Source: Watersipora subatra
Lineage: Eukaryota; Bryozoa; Gymnolaemata; Cheilostomatida; Watersiporidae
Assembly: GCF_963576615.1 (NCBI RefSeq)
Contig: NC_088716.1
Location: 3,596,001-3,660,000 of the forward strand
Reading direction: 5' to 3'
DNA length: 64,000 nucleotides
Shown here: piece by piece, positions 47,501 to 59,886 of the stretch
Numbering within the stretch: the stretch's first letter is position 1
How the letters are laid out: every line of letters starts with the position of its first letter
Translations under genes and position numbers: made by a program
The notes under the pieces: model-generated
The model's input: only the letters and a program-made list of their open reading frames with translations
What the model was told of the DNA's origin: nothing
The model's database searches: none

Positions 47501-50500
47501 AAATTCTCTTACATTAATTAACTAATTTTATGAAAAGCTTTTTCAGATCCCATTTTCTTAAAATATAAACATCAAGATAATTTATCATAGTTTGTCATTA
47601 ATAGTATTTCGAGATTAAAATTGTTTTACTGAAAAAAGTCAAGTATGTTCTTCTCATACTGGTTTATGATTTTCTAACTCCTGACTAACATTGTTTAGAT
47701 CAATTCAAAAATTACGTTTTTGTTACCATCGACTATTAGCTCATTGTCATACCTCACACAGTGACTAACACTTACTAGTTAATATACTGTCTTACCTCAC
47801 ACAGTGACTAACCCTTACTAGTTAATATATTGTCTTACCTCACACAGTGACTAATACTTGCTAGTTAATATATTGTCTTACCTCACACAGTGACTAACAC
47901 TTACTAGTTAATATATTGTCTTACCTCACCCAGTGACTAACACTTACTAGTTAATATATTGTCTTACCTCACACAGTGACTAACATTTACTAGTTAATAT
48001 ATTGTCTTACCTCACACAGTGACTAACCCTTACTAGTTAATATATTGTCTTACCTCACACAGTGACTAATACTTACTAGTTAATATATTGTCTTACCTCA
48101 CACAGTGACTAACACTTACTAGTTAATATATTGTCTTACCTCACCCAGTGACTAACACTTACTAGTTAATATATTGTTTTACCTCACACAGTGACTAACA
48201 CTTACTAGTTAATATATTGTCTTACCTCACACAGTGACTAACACTTACTAGTTAATATATTGTCTTACCTCACACAGTGACTAACACTTACTAGTTAATA
48301 TATTGTCTTACCTCACCCAGTGACTAACACTTACTAGTTAATATATTGTCTTACCTCACACAGTGACTAATACTTACTAGTTAATATATTGTCTTACCTC
48401 ACACAGTGACTAACACTTACTAGTTAATATATTGTCTTACCTCACCCAGTGACTAACACTTACTAGTTAATATATTGTCTTACCTCACCCAGTGACTAAC
48501 ACTTACTAGTTAATATATTGTTTTACCTCACACAGTGACTAACACTTACTAGTTAATATATTGTCTTACCTCACACAGTGACTAACACTTACTAGTTAAT
48601 ATATTGTCTTACCTCACACAGTGACTAACACTTACTAGTTAATATATTGTCTTACCTCACCCAGTGACTAACACTTACTAGTTAATATATTGTCTTACCT
48701 CACACAGTGACTAACACTTACTAGTTAATATATTGTCTTACCTCACCCAGTGACTAACACTTACTAGTTAATACATGGTCTTACCTCACACAGTGACTAA
48801 CACTTACTAGTTAATATATTAGAAGGCGATGAAAGGGCTAGTATAAAAACCACTATCTACCCAGAATCTTTTTGTTAAAAGTTTGGCCACTTATAATTTG
48901 TAATTTTCAAAATAACTTGTCACCAAGTTTGAATGCATTTACATGTTTTACTGTATTTTGGATCTTTTTAATTTAATGTTTGGTTTTTGAGTTGAATCCC
49001 CTGCCTTCGCATGTCGAAAAGTTGAATAACTCTCTAATTTTTATAATGAGTTTGCTGCTATTTTTGAGTTTTTTTGTGTACTTCTATAATTCGTAAATTG
49101 GTTTTACAAATTTCTTTATTTTGTGGAACACTAAAACTTGCTGTACGAGACAAATTTTTTAATTTGTATAAGGCTAGATGAATGCCCGGCATTGCCTTGG
49201 TAATAAAAGTCTTTGCACAGAAAACTTATTTTTATTTAACGTATAACAACAGTTACTATTACAAATTTCAAACTTCATATCATGATAACTTTTTGTGCAG
49301 TTTAAATAAATTAAGATAGAAAATAAAAACAACTGTAAAGGTTTTTACACTTTGTCAAACAACTTCAACTTTCAAACTTCGTATCATGAAGGAAATGTTT
49401 TGTTGTGATGAAATGTTTTGTTGTGATGAAATGTTTTGTTGTGATGAAATGTTTTGTTGTGATGAAATGTTTTGTTGTGATGAAATGTTTTGTCAAATAA
49501 ATTAAGAAACAAAATAAAACAACTATAAGTGTTTAAATGTAAAATAATTATCAAGTAAGAAGCTGAAGTAAGTCTGCTTTGCTACGATTACAATAAAAGA
49601 TGATTCGGTTATGAAACATTTAATACGAACTGAAAAAACAAAATAAACATCTTGAATATGTTGAATTAATATGGTAATAGCAGTTCGTTGCATAGAAGTG
49701 TGTTATAAAAGAAGGTTACTGTTCTAGCAGAAGCTATTCATCAAAACTTTGAATACGACGATACTGGTACCTCTCAATACTGGTACACATGAGATATCGG
49801 ACTGTCTTTGTCTGATTGACCGGAGAGAATGTAGAAGTTAATTATTCTTACTCGAGATAATACTATTGACCGAGTGAAAAGTATTGGCCTTTACCGATTT
49901 AGAAATTGAACTTTATGAAAAGCCGGAAATAAAAGTTCACGAAAAGCCGAAAAAGCATCGCGTTTCATAGAGTTTAAATTAATAACTCTATAAAACTCTA
50001 TCATGTTTCTTAGAGTTCATAATTTTGATTATTCCATCATTTAACGTGTAAAATCAGGAAAAGGGTGTATAAAGTATATAGTGAGGGCAATGAATCGTAA
50101 GAGTTTTCATGGACTCGTAAATAGACAGAGAGGAAATAGGAGTGCAAACTCGTGGTTGCAATTGCCGTGAGTGTAAGTCCAGCAGGATGAAAGATTTTAA
50201 TTCCAAGGCTATAATAGCTATAGCCAGAGATACCGAAGGACACGCACACAAACTTTGAGTTACTATATGTTGAATGAAAAAAGTAAAAAATTGAGTTTTA
50301 CTTTTAGAAAATCTTTAGATTTTAAGACCCAGAATAAAAAAAGTAAAAAATTGAGTTTTACTTTTAGAAAATCTTTAGATTTTAAGACCCATAACATTAC
50401 AACCCCTTTGTTTTGATTATGCGGGAACAGAGTGTGGCCACCTGTAGCTCCTACAATGTGGAACCTTTAGGTGATCCATTCAAGTAAATTACAACTTAAT

Positions 50501-53500
50501 TATTTTTTCAGGAAATTTTTAGGAAAAAAGCCGGTGCTATGCATCGCTGATCCCCTTGTTAATAAAGAGGTCACTATTAAACAATGGACCAAATTCAGGA
50601 ACCACTCAGGACTGTTGGATGGTGAAGACAATATTCACACACGGCATGTTGGTGCACTAGAGGATGACCACTGGAAACATGTTAGATCCACCCTGAGTCC
50701 AGCTTTATCTTCAGGAAAACTTAAACAAGTAAACTAATATAATTTCTGTGAAACAAAAGGCCTCCTCTGTGCAATTTTTCGTTTTTGTGTTCAACTTTTC
50801 ATATTGTTTCTTTTTATGGGGCTTTTCGAATAACCATGGTACATTTATTGGATTCCATAGATCAGCGGCTCATAACCTTTTTCATTCAGTTCCCCCCTTA
50901 TGCTTTTACATAAACTTGATTCCCCTCGCACTTGACTAAAAACAACCGATACGAATTATAATCCCATTTTATTGTACACATCTAAACATATAATTACATA
51001 TTATTAATTTTTATCCAGCACGCATACAACAATACATAACCTTCAGCATGGCAGCAAATTGCTTTATGACTAGTTTAACTTACTATCCAATCATAATATG
51101 GATGGATGTGCTCTGGGTTTCGACTACTAGCTCATTATTAGCAACTAGTGTTATAGATAAACCAAAATGTTTAAAGAAGAAACCCAAACTCACACGGCAC
51201 TGCAGGACATAAATTAAAAATTTATCAAATCAGACACTTCTCTGTTTCCCCTGTATATTCAAAATTCCCCCTAGGGGGAATTCCTCCCTGGTTGGGAACT
51301 CCTGCCATAGATTGATGATCTAAACTTTGACATAGAATTGCCTTGCGGAAATATTCTGAGTGTGACTCAAATGGCCGGTGCTTAAAAGTCATTGCTTAGT
51401 TTGGCTAAAATTGAGCCTATTTTCCACTTTTTAAGAAGTTTATTTCCTTTGAATACAGCTAAAACCATTATATTATATTTCTATTGTATATTATATATGC
51501 TTTATACTTGTTTGAAGACTCTATTAAACTATAATATATATTATAACATATATTATATAGAAAATATCGTAATTTTTAAATATAATACTATAATATATAT
51601 TATAATTTATATTATATAAAAATTTATTATAATATATATAATATATTGTAATATGTATTATAATAACTATAATGCATATTATATTGTGTTATATAAATTA
51701 TATTACGTATTATGGTTTAATATAGTCTTCAAACAAGTGTAAAGCATTGTAAAAGATTTCTTGAGACTCAGTTAAAGGGGAACTTACACAAAATTTAAGC
51801 AAACCTTATCAGAAAGTATCAGTATTGTTCTATCATTTACGATAGTTTCTATTCTGTCAGCCTCTTTGCCAAAGTATAACTATAGATGTCAAAATCACAT
51901 TTTCTCTTGAACATCAGAATTTTAACCGTTGTCAAGTTTTGTAGATTTTAATTTTGAAACATCCTAGCAGACGGATGACCTCAAACAACGAAAACAATCG
52001 CAACTTAGAGAAAAATACAGATACTTTCTGACAAAGTTTACTAAAACTTTGTGTACGTTCATCTTGAACCTCATTCTGATGTTTACCAATATTATATATA
52101 ATATAATATACTGTATATGTATATTATACTGTATACTGTATATTATATGTAATATAATATATTGTAACCCAATATAATTGCTATAAAATGGCTTTTTTAC
52201 ATCCGTGTCTAAGAAATAGAGAACGGTAAGAAAATGTGTAACACTACTAGTACAGCTGTGAAACACAGATTGCGGTAGCCCTGCTCAGGGTGATAGTATT
52301 CCTCCTACCAACCTTTGACTCTTACAATACACTGCAGTCCGCTTGTTTCATAAGAACTTGGTTGATTTTCTTGCTTCAAAGAACTTTTGTTTATTTTTCA
52401 GATGCTGCCTGTCATCAAAATATGTGCTGACAAACTAAATGCTCACCTCAGAAGAACAGAGTCTGCCTCAGTCAAAATAAAAGAGTAGGTTTTATACTGC
52501 TCTTTCCTATGCAAAATCTTTTTAAAACATTGATTTTACACAGGAGTTATCCCCTCATTTCACTTCATGTAGGTACACCGGGGCTTACACGATGAATGTT
52601 ATAGCCAGTACTGCTTTCGGAATGGATATAGACACGCATACGACTACAGAGCATCCATTCGTGGAGCACGCGCGCAGGATTATGGGAATAAAAAGGGCGA
52701 CGACATTGATGGCGAAACTGAGGGGGCTGATTATGATGATCTCTCTCTGTAAGTCAGTGATTTTAACCTGTGACATTGCAGGTCATGTCTTTAGGCAATG
52801 GCTGAAATTATTTCTTTCTTTGGCTCAAATATTTGAGGATATTTCAGACATCTCGATAGGTTTTCCTTCTGCAGTCAGCATGATGGTGCTACTGTTTGTT
52901 ACAAGGTATATTTGCTGTATTTGTGTGAGACGACATATGCTAGTAGTCACCTATCCAAACATATGGATTGATACAGATGGACTTGCGGATAAGTAGATGG
53001 ATGTATATATGTATAGACGGGTGTATAGATAGATGAATAAACAGATATCAAGGCAAACAGACAGACATGTACATGTAGGTAGGCAAATAGACAGGCAGGC
53101 AATAATCATCATTCATGTCTAAAAGACGTTTGATAGAAACGGAAGTGTTTTCCTTGGTCAAGCATTTCTGTACAGTATTTATAAGGTGTATTTTGACCAG
53201 CAAATGTTCACCAGGCTCCGCAATGATCTTGTTTAGTAAACCTTACTCTTGTCACTTGTCACTCTACTTTTTTATCATTTGTAATTTTTTGTATGTTTGA
53301 CTAGATCTGGTCGCCAAACTGTTACAAGATTGAAGTCAGCAAAACTTAATGAGGTAAAGATGCTTAGAAGAAAAATGTTTGCTGAAATGTTTGATGTCAC
53401 TAGTTGTTATCATTGCTATAGTCTATCGAATACCATATTATGCTAAAATTGCAGCATTACTCGCCGATATTCTGTTGGTCTCGTTCAACTATAGAGGTCA

Positions 53501-56500
53501 TAATCGCACTTTCGCTTGACCGGAGCCCTTTAACCGCGATAACGTTTTGTCGATTTTAATCTAGAGACATCCTGTCAGTCAGATCACCTCAAAGATAAAA
53601 AACAAACGCAAAAGATAAGAAACACGGATACTTTCTGATAAAAAATCTACTCAAATTTTGTACAAGTTTATCTTTACGACCAGTACCTTCAATCGGTAAC
53701 GCACATTAGTAAGGCCCCTTTTCTGCCCAATGATATTGCTAACAGATACAGCAAAGATCTATTTCTATGCAAAGATCTACATGTATATGTATGCGTGTAA
53801 AAACCAACAATATGAGAGACACTACGTTTAGTCTGCTTTGAACACCACAAATTCAAATGTTTGACTCACATTTTGATTGCTGCTGCATCTATAGAATATT
53901 CTAGATTAATCAGACCGTTTCATGCAATAACAAGTTTAAATGATGTTGAACCTTTACTAACATCACTGAATTAGTCACCCCAACCTTTGGGCAAAATTTC
54001 CAAATCTTTGCAAAAAAACCGCTAATTTTCAGGTACAGTAGACTCCTTAGATAAACACAATAAACTAAAGTTTCATTAAATTTTTTGTGGGCCAATTTTA
54101 CAGTTATTCTTTCTTTATTACAGCGAGAGACTGAAGTGATAGTTATATTGACAATACGTAGAAGACATGAACCACTGTATGACCATATCACTAACTAGAC
54201 TACTAGTGTAGATATGACAATTATTGTAGTCTAACAATGTACACAATCTGTTGTACGAAAGCCTACGTTTTAGGGATTTTACGTTATATGAACAGTAAAA
54301 TACATGTAAATTGGTTAATCCTTCCAAGATCTTTACAAACTCACTCCTTCGACCGTTCAAGGGAAAAACTAAACTTTTTAATTTTTATTTAGTGACTGTA
54401 CAGTAGGAACAGTAGGAACTGTAACTAGGAACTGTAGTACTGCTGGTTTGTTGCGGCAATGTTTCCCTTTTGTTCTTATCACTTACACTTGGTTTAGGGT
54501 TTATGGTTACGATAATTTTACGTTAACGGAAGCACAGACCTTCAAAGTCAATTAAATTCACTTCTTTTTCTTTTTCCACAGCAAGGTCTATTCTGAAAAT
54601 AAAAAAAGGTAAATATTGTATGTTTCTTAAATAAGGTGGAAGACAAATACATCGTTACTATAATAAGAGTGACATTACTAATAACTATCAGCTCTAAACA
54701 AATACAATATCTCTTCCTGCCTTTTACTTTAGTTTCTCCCGAGGTGTCCATTGTTTTAGTTGTTCTTCCCAAGTTCCTGAGGATCTTTCTCAGTACGCAC
54801 TGCGGGCTCTCTTTTGCTGATCCAGAAAGTGTAGCCTACTTCACTAAGGCTATAGACCAGTATACCCAAGGATATGAGCCAAATGAGAAAGTGAGTGCAT
54901 AATGCTTGCATGAAAAGAGTTTGTCTTTTAACTATCAGACCAAATTCTGTAATTTTTTATTGCTTATAATGCATGACAAAGTTATTCTTTCTGAAAGAGG
55001 CAAAGAAGATGCACGAGGAACAACTCCATGTTCGTATTATACAATACTTATTCCATAACTTCAGAATGGGGCTTCATCTTGACTTCCTTGAAAATAATTG
55101 TGAGACCCTCAACCACCCCTCTCAAGATTGACTGATAAGCACATTTTTTGGAACACATGCTTTTAAGTTCTGAAGCTCTGATCATTGTATTATAATTTAT
55201 TGTATTATTTTGTGGTAGATTATATTGCATTTTATTTTCATGTGATCAATTTTTAAATAAGGTCATTTTACTAGAATATAATATGAGGTATAAACAAACA
55301 TTAATCCCAGTTTGTGGCATTTCAGCAACAGAACTTCCTATCCATCTGCTATCCAAAGGTGGTCGACTTAGATAAGATAGAAAAAACAGAGATAAGGAAC
55401 TCTCATGGTTTCTCGTGGACTACCGCAGGTAATTCTCCTTTTATCTTATGTCATTGAACAGGGACCCTACTGCGCTGATTGAATCTACAAAAAGTGGTTT
55501 CTGAAATACATGTGCGACCTTTGTACGACCTTTAAAATGTTTTTGAAATGAAGCAGCTAATAAAACGAAACATAAAATAAGATATATAAAATAAATAAAA
55601 AGGTTTGTTTGTATAGATCAACTTGATGATAACTTGAAAAAATAAACTTTATTTCATCACAAATTATTAATATAGTTGAACATTTTTAACATAGTTTATA
55701 TATAATGCATTTATTTTAATATTATGCAAAATGATTGTAACTATTATAGATTTTGAGCTATCAAATAAATTACAATGAACTCATAAAGACATATTTGCTC
55801 CAATAATGACAGTTTTAATATATGTCACTTAGAAAAAGTTAGTTTTGTACATATGAGTTTGGCTGTATAAGAATTTGCTAAAGACACAGCAATCCATTTG
55901 CTATTTGCTATTTGCTATTCAATATTTGTACCAGTTGAAGTGAAGACACAGCATCGTATTTTCGTATTCGTATTCGTAGCAAATATTTTCATAGCATTGG
56001 CAGGTCTGATGTTTGTGTTGGCAGGTCTGACGCTAGCATTAGCAAGTCAGATGTTAGTATTAACATTTTCAGTGACAAAAGTCTCTTTAAATACATTTTA
56101 CAGTTAACCTTAATCTCTGTTTACTATTTTAAGAGATCAATGACACAAATGACATGCTAGTTTCTCATAAAGCTTACAAGCTGATATTCACACCCACTAT
56201 CACAGCCTATCAGGAGAACAAATTGAAATTTTTCCACAACCAAACACGAGCGAAGCGAGTATGTTTTGGAGCTTTATGATAAATGCATATGTGCACACAA
56301 CTCCTGAAAAGTATCTACCAACAGCCATACCCAAACCCTTGTACCGAAATCCCATCAAAAGATTTAACCATTTTTCTTTGGAGTCGTATAATAATGGTAC
56401 AAAACACATATAAACCTACTTAAATATGTAACCAGGTCTTTGAAAGTTGTTGACAATATCCTAAAACTTACCCATCTGATCGGATGATACATAACTAGAA

Positions 56501-57500
56501 AGATTCATTTGGCCTAAATTCGCCATTAAAACCTGACAAGCCTTTTTAATTAAAATTAAGACCGGCCAACAAAATGCCCATAAAGCAGTGCAACAGATAG
56601 TAGAAAAACGTGCACATTTCACCAGTCTATGGCCGAAATTACCTCTGGAATATCATTTGTTGCTCTCTTGAGTTCGAAACATTAATGACTTACTTGTTAA
56701 CAACTTTGCTAGGAACGCATCACTCGATTAGCTATCACTGACCATATCCTACAACGTAAAAGAGAAGAGACTAGACTGCGCGACCTTTAACAGAACACTG
56801 CACTTATCTAACAAAACTATTTCTATTATTTTCTATATGAACTTTTTCTAAGCACTTTATATGTCTCCTTTTCTATATTTCTGTTATTATATATTTCCTT
56901 TGTTATTAGTTCGTATACAAAATACTTTATATATACTTATATAGGGCCTACATATATATCTATTTACAACATTATTCTATATTATATACCATTATTCCAT
57001 TTCTATTACTTTGATGTATTATATAAATGTATATATATAGATTTATTTATATTACACTACCAAATACAACTGTAATATCAACAGTTAACCAATTACTCAT
57101 ATACCTGGTTTCAACCCAACTTTACCTTCAAAATAAATTGTTAGTTGCACATTTTTGGAGTCGTGCTCCCTCGAATTTATTTTATATCATCTCGAACAAG
57201 TCTCATTTACACTATACTCTGTCAATTCCTGCTGACAACTACTTTTTCAACAACCAGCAGTACCCTTTCTTTTTTCCATTATCACTTTGGTCGTGAGCTG
57301 TATGGCAGTGGAATTTCTAGTGGTTAAAGTATTCCTAGATTGAAGTGTTAACACATTTGATGTCTGTATTAACAGGTTTGACAAGAAAAGATTTCATAGC
57401 GAATGCTGTCATCTTTCTCGGCGCTGGATACGAGACTACAGCCACTGCTCTGCAGTTCTCTCTCTATGCAATGGCTCTCCACCCCCACATTCAAGATAAG
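44538..57500 (+). CDS. Cytochrome P450, CYP3A/CYP5-like (exons 1-9, 3' end off window)
   Basis: An ER-membrane monooxygenase of clan 3. Exons: 44538-44608, 46661-46760, 47353-47408, 50512-50728, 52402-52484, 52573-52748, 54733-54890, 55326-55428, 57376-57500. All have GT-AG borders and agreeing phases; 363 codons. Residues 1-23 are the membrane anchor (LPLWAALLCVAAALLYW). YGTFRSLGIP and IPFLGNL follow as in CYP3A. The C-helix WxxxR is Trp130-Arg134, followed by SPALSSGKLKQ. AFGMDID is in exon 6 and the oxygen-activating I-helix motif AGYETT is residues 338-343. The ExxR, PERF and cysteine heme-loop exons (about 140 residues) are not between 57500 and 64000, so intron 9 exceeds 6.4 kb if the gene is intact; it contains the 59.8 kb retrotransposon. 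Introns 1 and 3 carry large satellites. Family is secure; subfamily is inferred from the N-terminal and C-helix text. Confidence 0.93.
45465..46435. repeat. 18 bp satellite, about 54 copies
   Basis: Unit ACAGCGTACTTACATATC with a few variants (CAGCATAC, CTGACATA, ATATTACA). It is in intron 1 of the P450 gene. Because 18 is a multiple of three, one minus-strand frame stays open for 335 codons of a repeated six-residue unit (KYAVIC); this is not evidence of a protein. Confidence 0.97.
47750..48820. repeat. 43 bp satellite, about 25 copies
   Basis: Unit contains ATTGTCTTACCTCACACAGT, GACTAACACTTACTAG and TTAATAT. CACACAG and CACCCAG variants alternate in blocks, suggesting higher-order duplication. 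It is in intron 3 of the P450 gene. The direct repeats have no unique spacers, so this is not a CRISPR array. Confidence 0.97.
49170..50250 (+). repeat. Dispersed repeat, copy 1 (CCCGGCATTGCC family)
   Basis: It opens with GAATGCCCGGCATTGCCTTG and GTAATAAAAGTCTTTG. It continues through ATTTAACGTATAACAACA, CTTCATATCATGA and ACAATAAAAGATGATT to GGCTATAATAGCTATAGCC and GGACACGCACACAAACTTTG. The order matches the copy at 58530-59165. Inside is an 18 bp tandem repeat (GAAATGTTTTGTTGTGAT, five to six copies, 49388-49490). No coding capacity recognised; transposon class unknown. Confidence 0.7.
50277..50396. repeat. 60 bp tandem duplication
   Basis: Two near-identical 60 bp units containing AAAGTAAAAAATTGAGTTTT and ATCTTTAGATTTTAAGACCC, shortly before the P450 exon 4 acceptor. 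Confidence 0.9.
51499..51745. repeat. Inverted repeat with 38 bp arms around a TA-rich core
   Basis: GCTTTATACTTGTTTGAAGA at 51499 is an almost exact inverted match to TCTTCAAACAAGTGTAAAGC ending at 51745. Each arm extends about 38 nt with three mismatches; the core is (TATAAT)-rich. It is in P450 intron 4 and may be a TA-expanded MITE. Confidence 0.8.
51768..52075. mobile_element. MITE, about 310 bp, with imperfect inverted ends
   Basis: The left end (ACACAAAATTTAAGCAAACC then TTATCAGAAAGTATCAGT) is an inverted match to the right end (CAGATACTTTCTGACAAAGT then TTACTAAAACTTTGTGTACG). The interior has TTTTGTAGATTTTAATTTTG and CGGATGACCTCAAACAACGA. Related sequence is at 53450-53690, 36150-36330 and 37040-37265. 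Confidence 0.75.
53450..53690. mobile_element. Second copy of the 51768-52075 MITE family
   Basis: It shares GTTTTGTCGATTTTAATCTA, GTCAGATCACCTCAAAGATA and GGATACTTTCTGATAAAAAA, followed by CAAATTTTGTACAAGTTTAT. It is in P450 intron 6. Confidence 0.7.
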
Positions 57501-58529
57501 GTGCCAACTAAAATACTTCAATACTTCTCTCTAGTTAGAAGCTGAAGGGCCAATCTCAAATAATTTATCTCTAAATATCTAACACATGACTCCAACTAGT
57601 GACAACCTGATTATATACCTATAACTGAGTATGAATAGTTGGTTATCCTACGTTCATGTTCAACAACTAGACATAAACATTTACTTACATTGCCCTCTTA
57701 TTTGTAGAGAATTATAATATTAGTGGGGTACCATCCGATGAGTGAGTAGAAAAAGGCTATTCCTCAAATAGACAGCTTGATGTTTAGAAGGTATTTTATA
57801 AAAAATGAAGTCAATGCCATCATGCATTCTGTGTTACATAAACAACATTGTAACCTGGGTTACAATATAGCCAGTGGCTTACCAGTTCAAAAAACATACA
57901 AATTTTATTAGATGAAAAAATTACTAAGAATTATATTATATATTTAAAGAATTATATATTTGTGTATATATAGCACTCCACAATATTATTTAAATAGTTG
58001 GTTATCCTACAATTATGCCTAAAAGTACGTAATTCTATGACATTAATAAAATAAAGTAAAATTCAGAGCTACAAAAAAACTCTAGACTAACAATAATAAG
58101 TGGAGTATTTTTTTAGACTGAAAGTTATCTAGAAAGTCGAACTTTTCTTCACAACAAATCTGTTTCATGGCGTAACTCGTCCGGTGTTTTTGTTAAAAGA
58201 CACTTGAAGAGCGACAAAGTGAAATAGATTTATAGTGAAAATATTTTCACTTTTCAATTACGTTTTAGTCGATAACTGAGTTTTACATGTTCACACAAGT
58301 CACCACAGTTATGTGAGTTTACTAAGGAGTGCTCTAGAGTTCGTATGTCATTGGTTAGTTGTTGTCTGATGACACCATTCTTAATACCAAACTGATCGAT
58401 ACTTGGGAAATCCTAATTGCTGTCAACTTGCATATTTGACTTTCAAAATTTATCTTATTTCTTGTCAACTGATGTTACAATCATCTATTATCTAATAGCA
58501 GGAGTTTTAGACTAAATTATCTATTGACT
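57501..58529. other. Start of P450 intron 9; nothing recognised
   Basis: AT-rich, no exon resembling the P450 K-helix or heme loop, no clear repeat. Confidence 0.4.
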
Positions 58530-59165
58530 AAATTATTATTTTTATTTAACATATAACAAAATTTTCCATTCTAACTTTCAAACTACATATCATGAGAAAA
58601 GTGTTTTTTTTAATTGAAATAAATTAAAAGAAAAAAGAAAAACAACTGTAAAGGTCTTCAAACTTTGTCAAACAACTTTTAATTATATCATGAGGAAAAT
58701 GTTTTGTGCAAGTCAAATAAATTGAAAAAAAATAAAATGGCTATAAAAGGTTTATACATAAATGTAAAATATTTAGCAAGAATTAAGCTAAATTAAGCTT
58801 GTTTTGCTGCGATTACAATAAAAGATGATTTGGTAATGCTACAATTAATATGAACTGAAAAAACAAAATAAAAATTCTGAATATATGTAGAATTAATAAG
58901 AACAGTGAGAGAATGTAGAGGCTCTTTCCACGGAGACGATATAATTGTCCGCGTGATAAGAGTTGGCCTTAACCCCAGATATAGTAATCGAGCCTTACGA
59001 AAAATATTTCTTAACAAGGGCATAGTGGCATCTTACAGTAACGCGTGACTGCACTGGTAAAATAATCAGCGCGCGCTATAGCGCGCGCTGATTATAGCAC
59101 TATTCCGGCTATAGCTATTGCTGGAATGACAGATCTACGGACACACATACTCTGAGGAATATATA
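58530..59165 (+). repeat. Dispersed repeat, copy 2, ending with a 34 bp palindrome
   Basis: It shares ATTTAACATATAACAAAA, CTAACTTTCAAACTACATAT, GATTACAATAAAAGATGATT and GAGAATGTAGAGGCTC-type words with 49170-50250. It contains a perfect 34 bp palindrome at 59062-59095 with a CGCGCGCTATAGCGCGCG core. A further partial copy (GCTACCCGGCGTTGCCTGGG) starts at 59174, directly after this one ends in GAGGAATATATATAGACTAG. Confidence 0.7.
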
Positions 59166-59457
59166 TAGACTAGCTGTGCTACCCGGCGTTGCCTGGGTAA
59201 TAGAAAAGTCTTTGGACAGAAAGCTGATTTGTATTTAACATATAACAACATTTACCATTCTAACTTTCAAACTACATATCACGAGAGGAGTGTTCTGTCT
59301 TATAAACAATGAGAAGTAGCGAGAGTTGCTCGCTATTAGTCTGCGCGCTATTAATACGTTTACTTATGTGAGTGAACAGCTTTTCGTGACGTTATGGTAT
59401 GACCCGTGTCGCGGTATTTGCTTTCATATATTGACTTATATTGGCAAGCTAGCAATT

Positions 59458-59611
59458 CAGTCTCTGTAGTCTCGTGGGTAAGGCGGCGGACTGGTGAATG
59501 GCAGGGTCCGAGATCAAATCTTCATCGTTATTGAATCTTTATTCCAAGATTTTAAGATCTATAACCGGACAATCAAACCCACCATTACACATACGACGAC
59601 CAACTTTGAGA
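59458..59611 (+). mobile_element. tRNA-derived SINE with TA-rich tail
   Basis: It has an A-box-like TAGTCTCGTGGGTAAGGCGG and B-box-like GAGATCAAATC. The body ATCTATAACCGGACAATC and the end CTTTGAGAAATATATATA resemble the tail of the SINE at 26177-26320. The tail continues without a break into the (TA)n tract at 59612-59817. Confidence 0.75.
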
Positions 59612-59820
59612 AATATATATATATATAATATATATATATTATATATATATATTATATATTATATATATATATGTATATATATATATTATATATATTATAT
59701 TATATATATATGTATATATATATAATATATATATATATGTATATATATATATTATATATATTATATTATATATATATATATATGTATATATATATTATAT
59801 ATATATATATATATATAAAA
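59612..59820. repeat. (TA)n microsatellite at the 3' border of retrotransposon copy D
   Basis: Alternating TA with periodic ATAATAT and ATGTATAT interruptions. It lies between the SINE tail and the run of A that starts the minus-strand element's 3' end. Confidence 0.95.
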
Positions 59821-59886
59821 AAAAAAATTGTTTCCTCACCCCGGATACCCCGTATGGGTGGTAAATTCTGCTCTAACTCGGGTCTC

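Noticed and set aside
47750..48820. Regular direct repeats resembling a CRISPR array
   Set aside because: Units are contiguous 43 bp satellites with no unique spacers, inside a eukaryotic intron.
52592..52996. 134-codon frame as a single P450 exon
   Set aside because: Family alignment breaks at 52748, where a good donor (gtaagt) occurs. The remainder is intron read-through; the next exon is at 54733.
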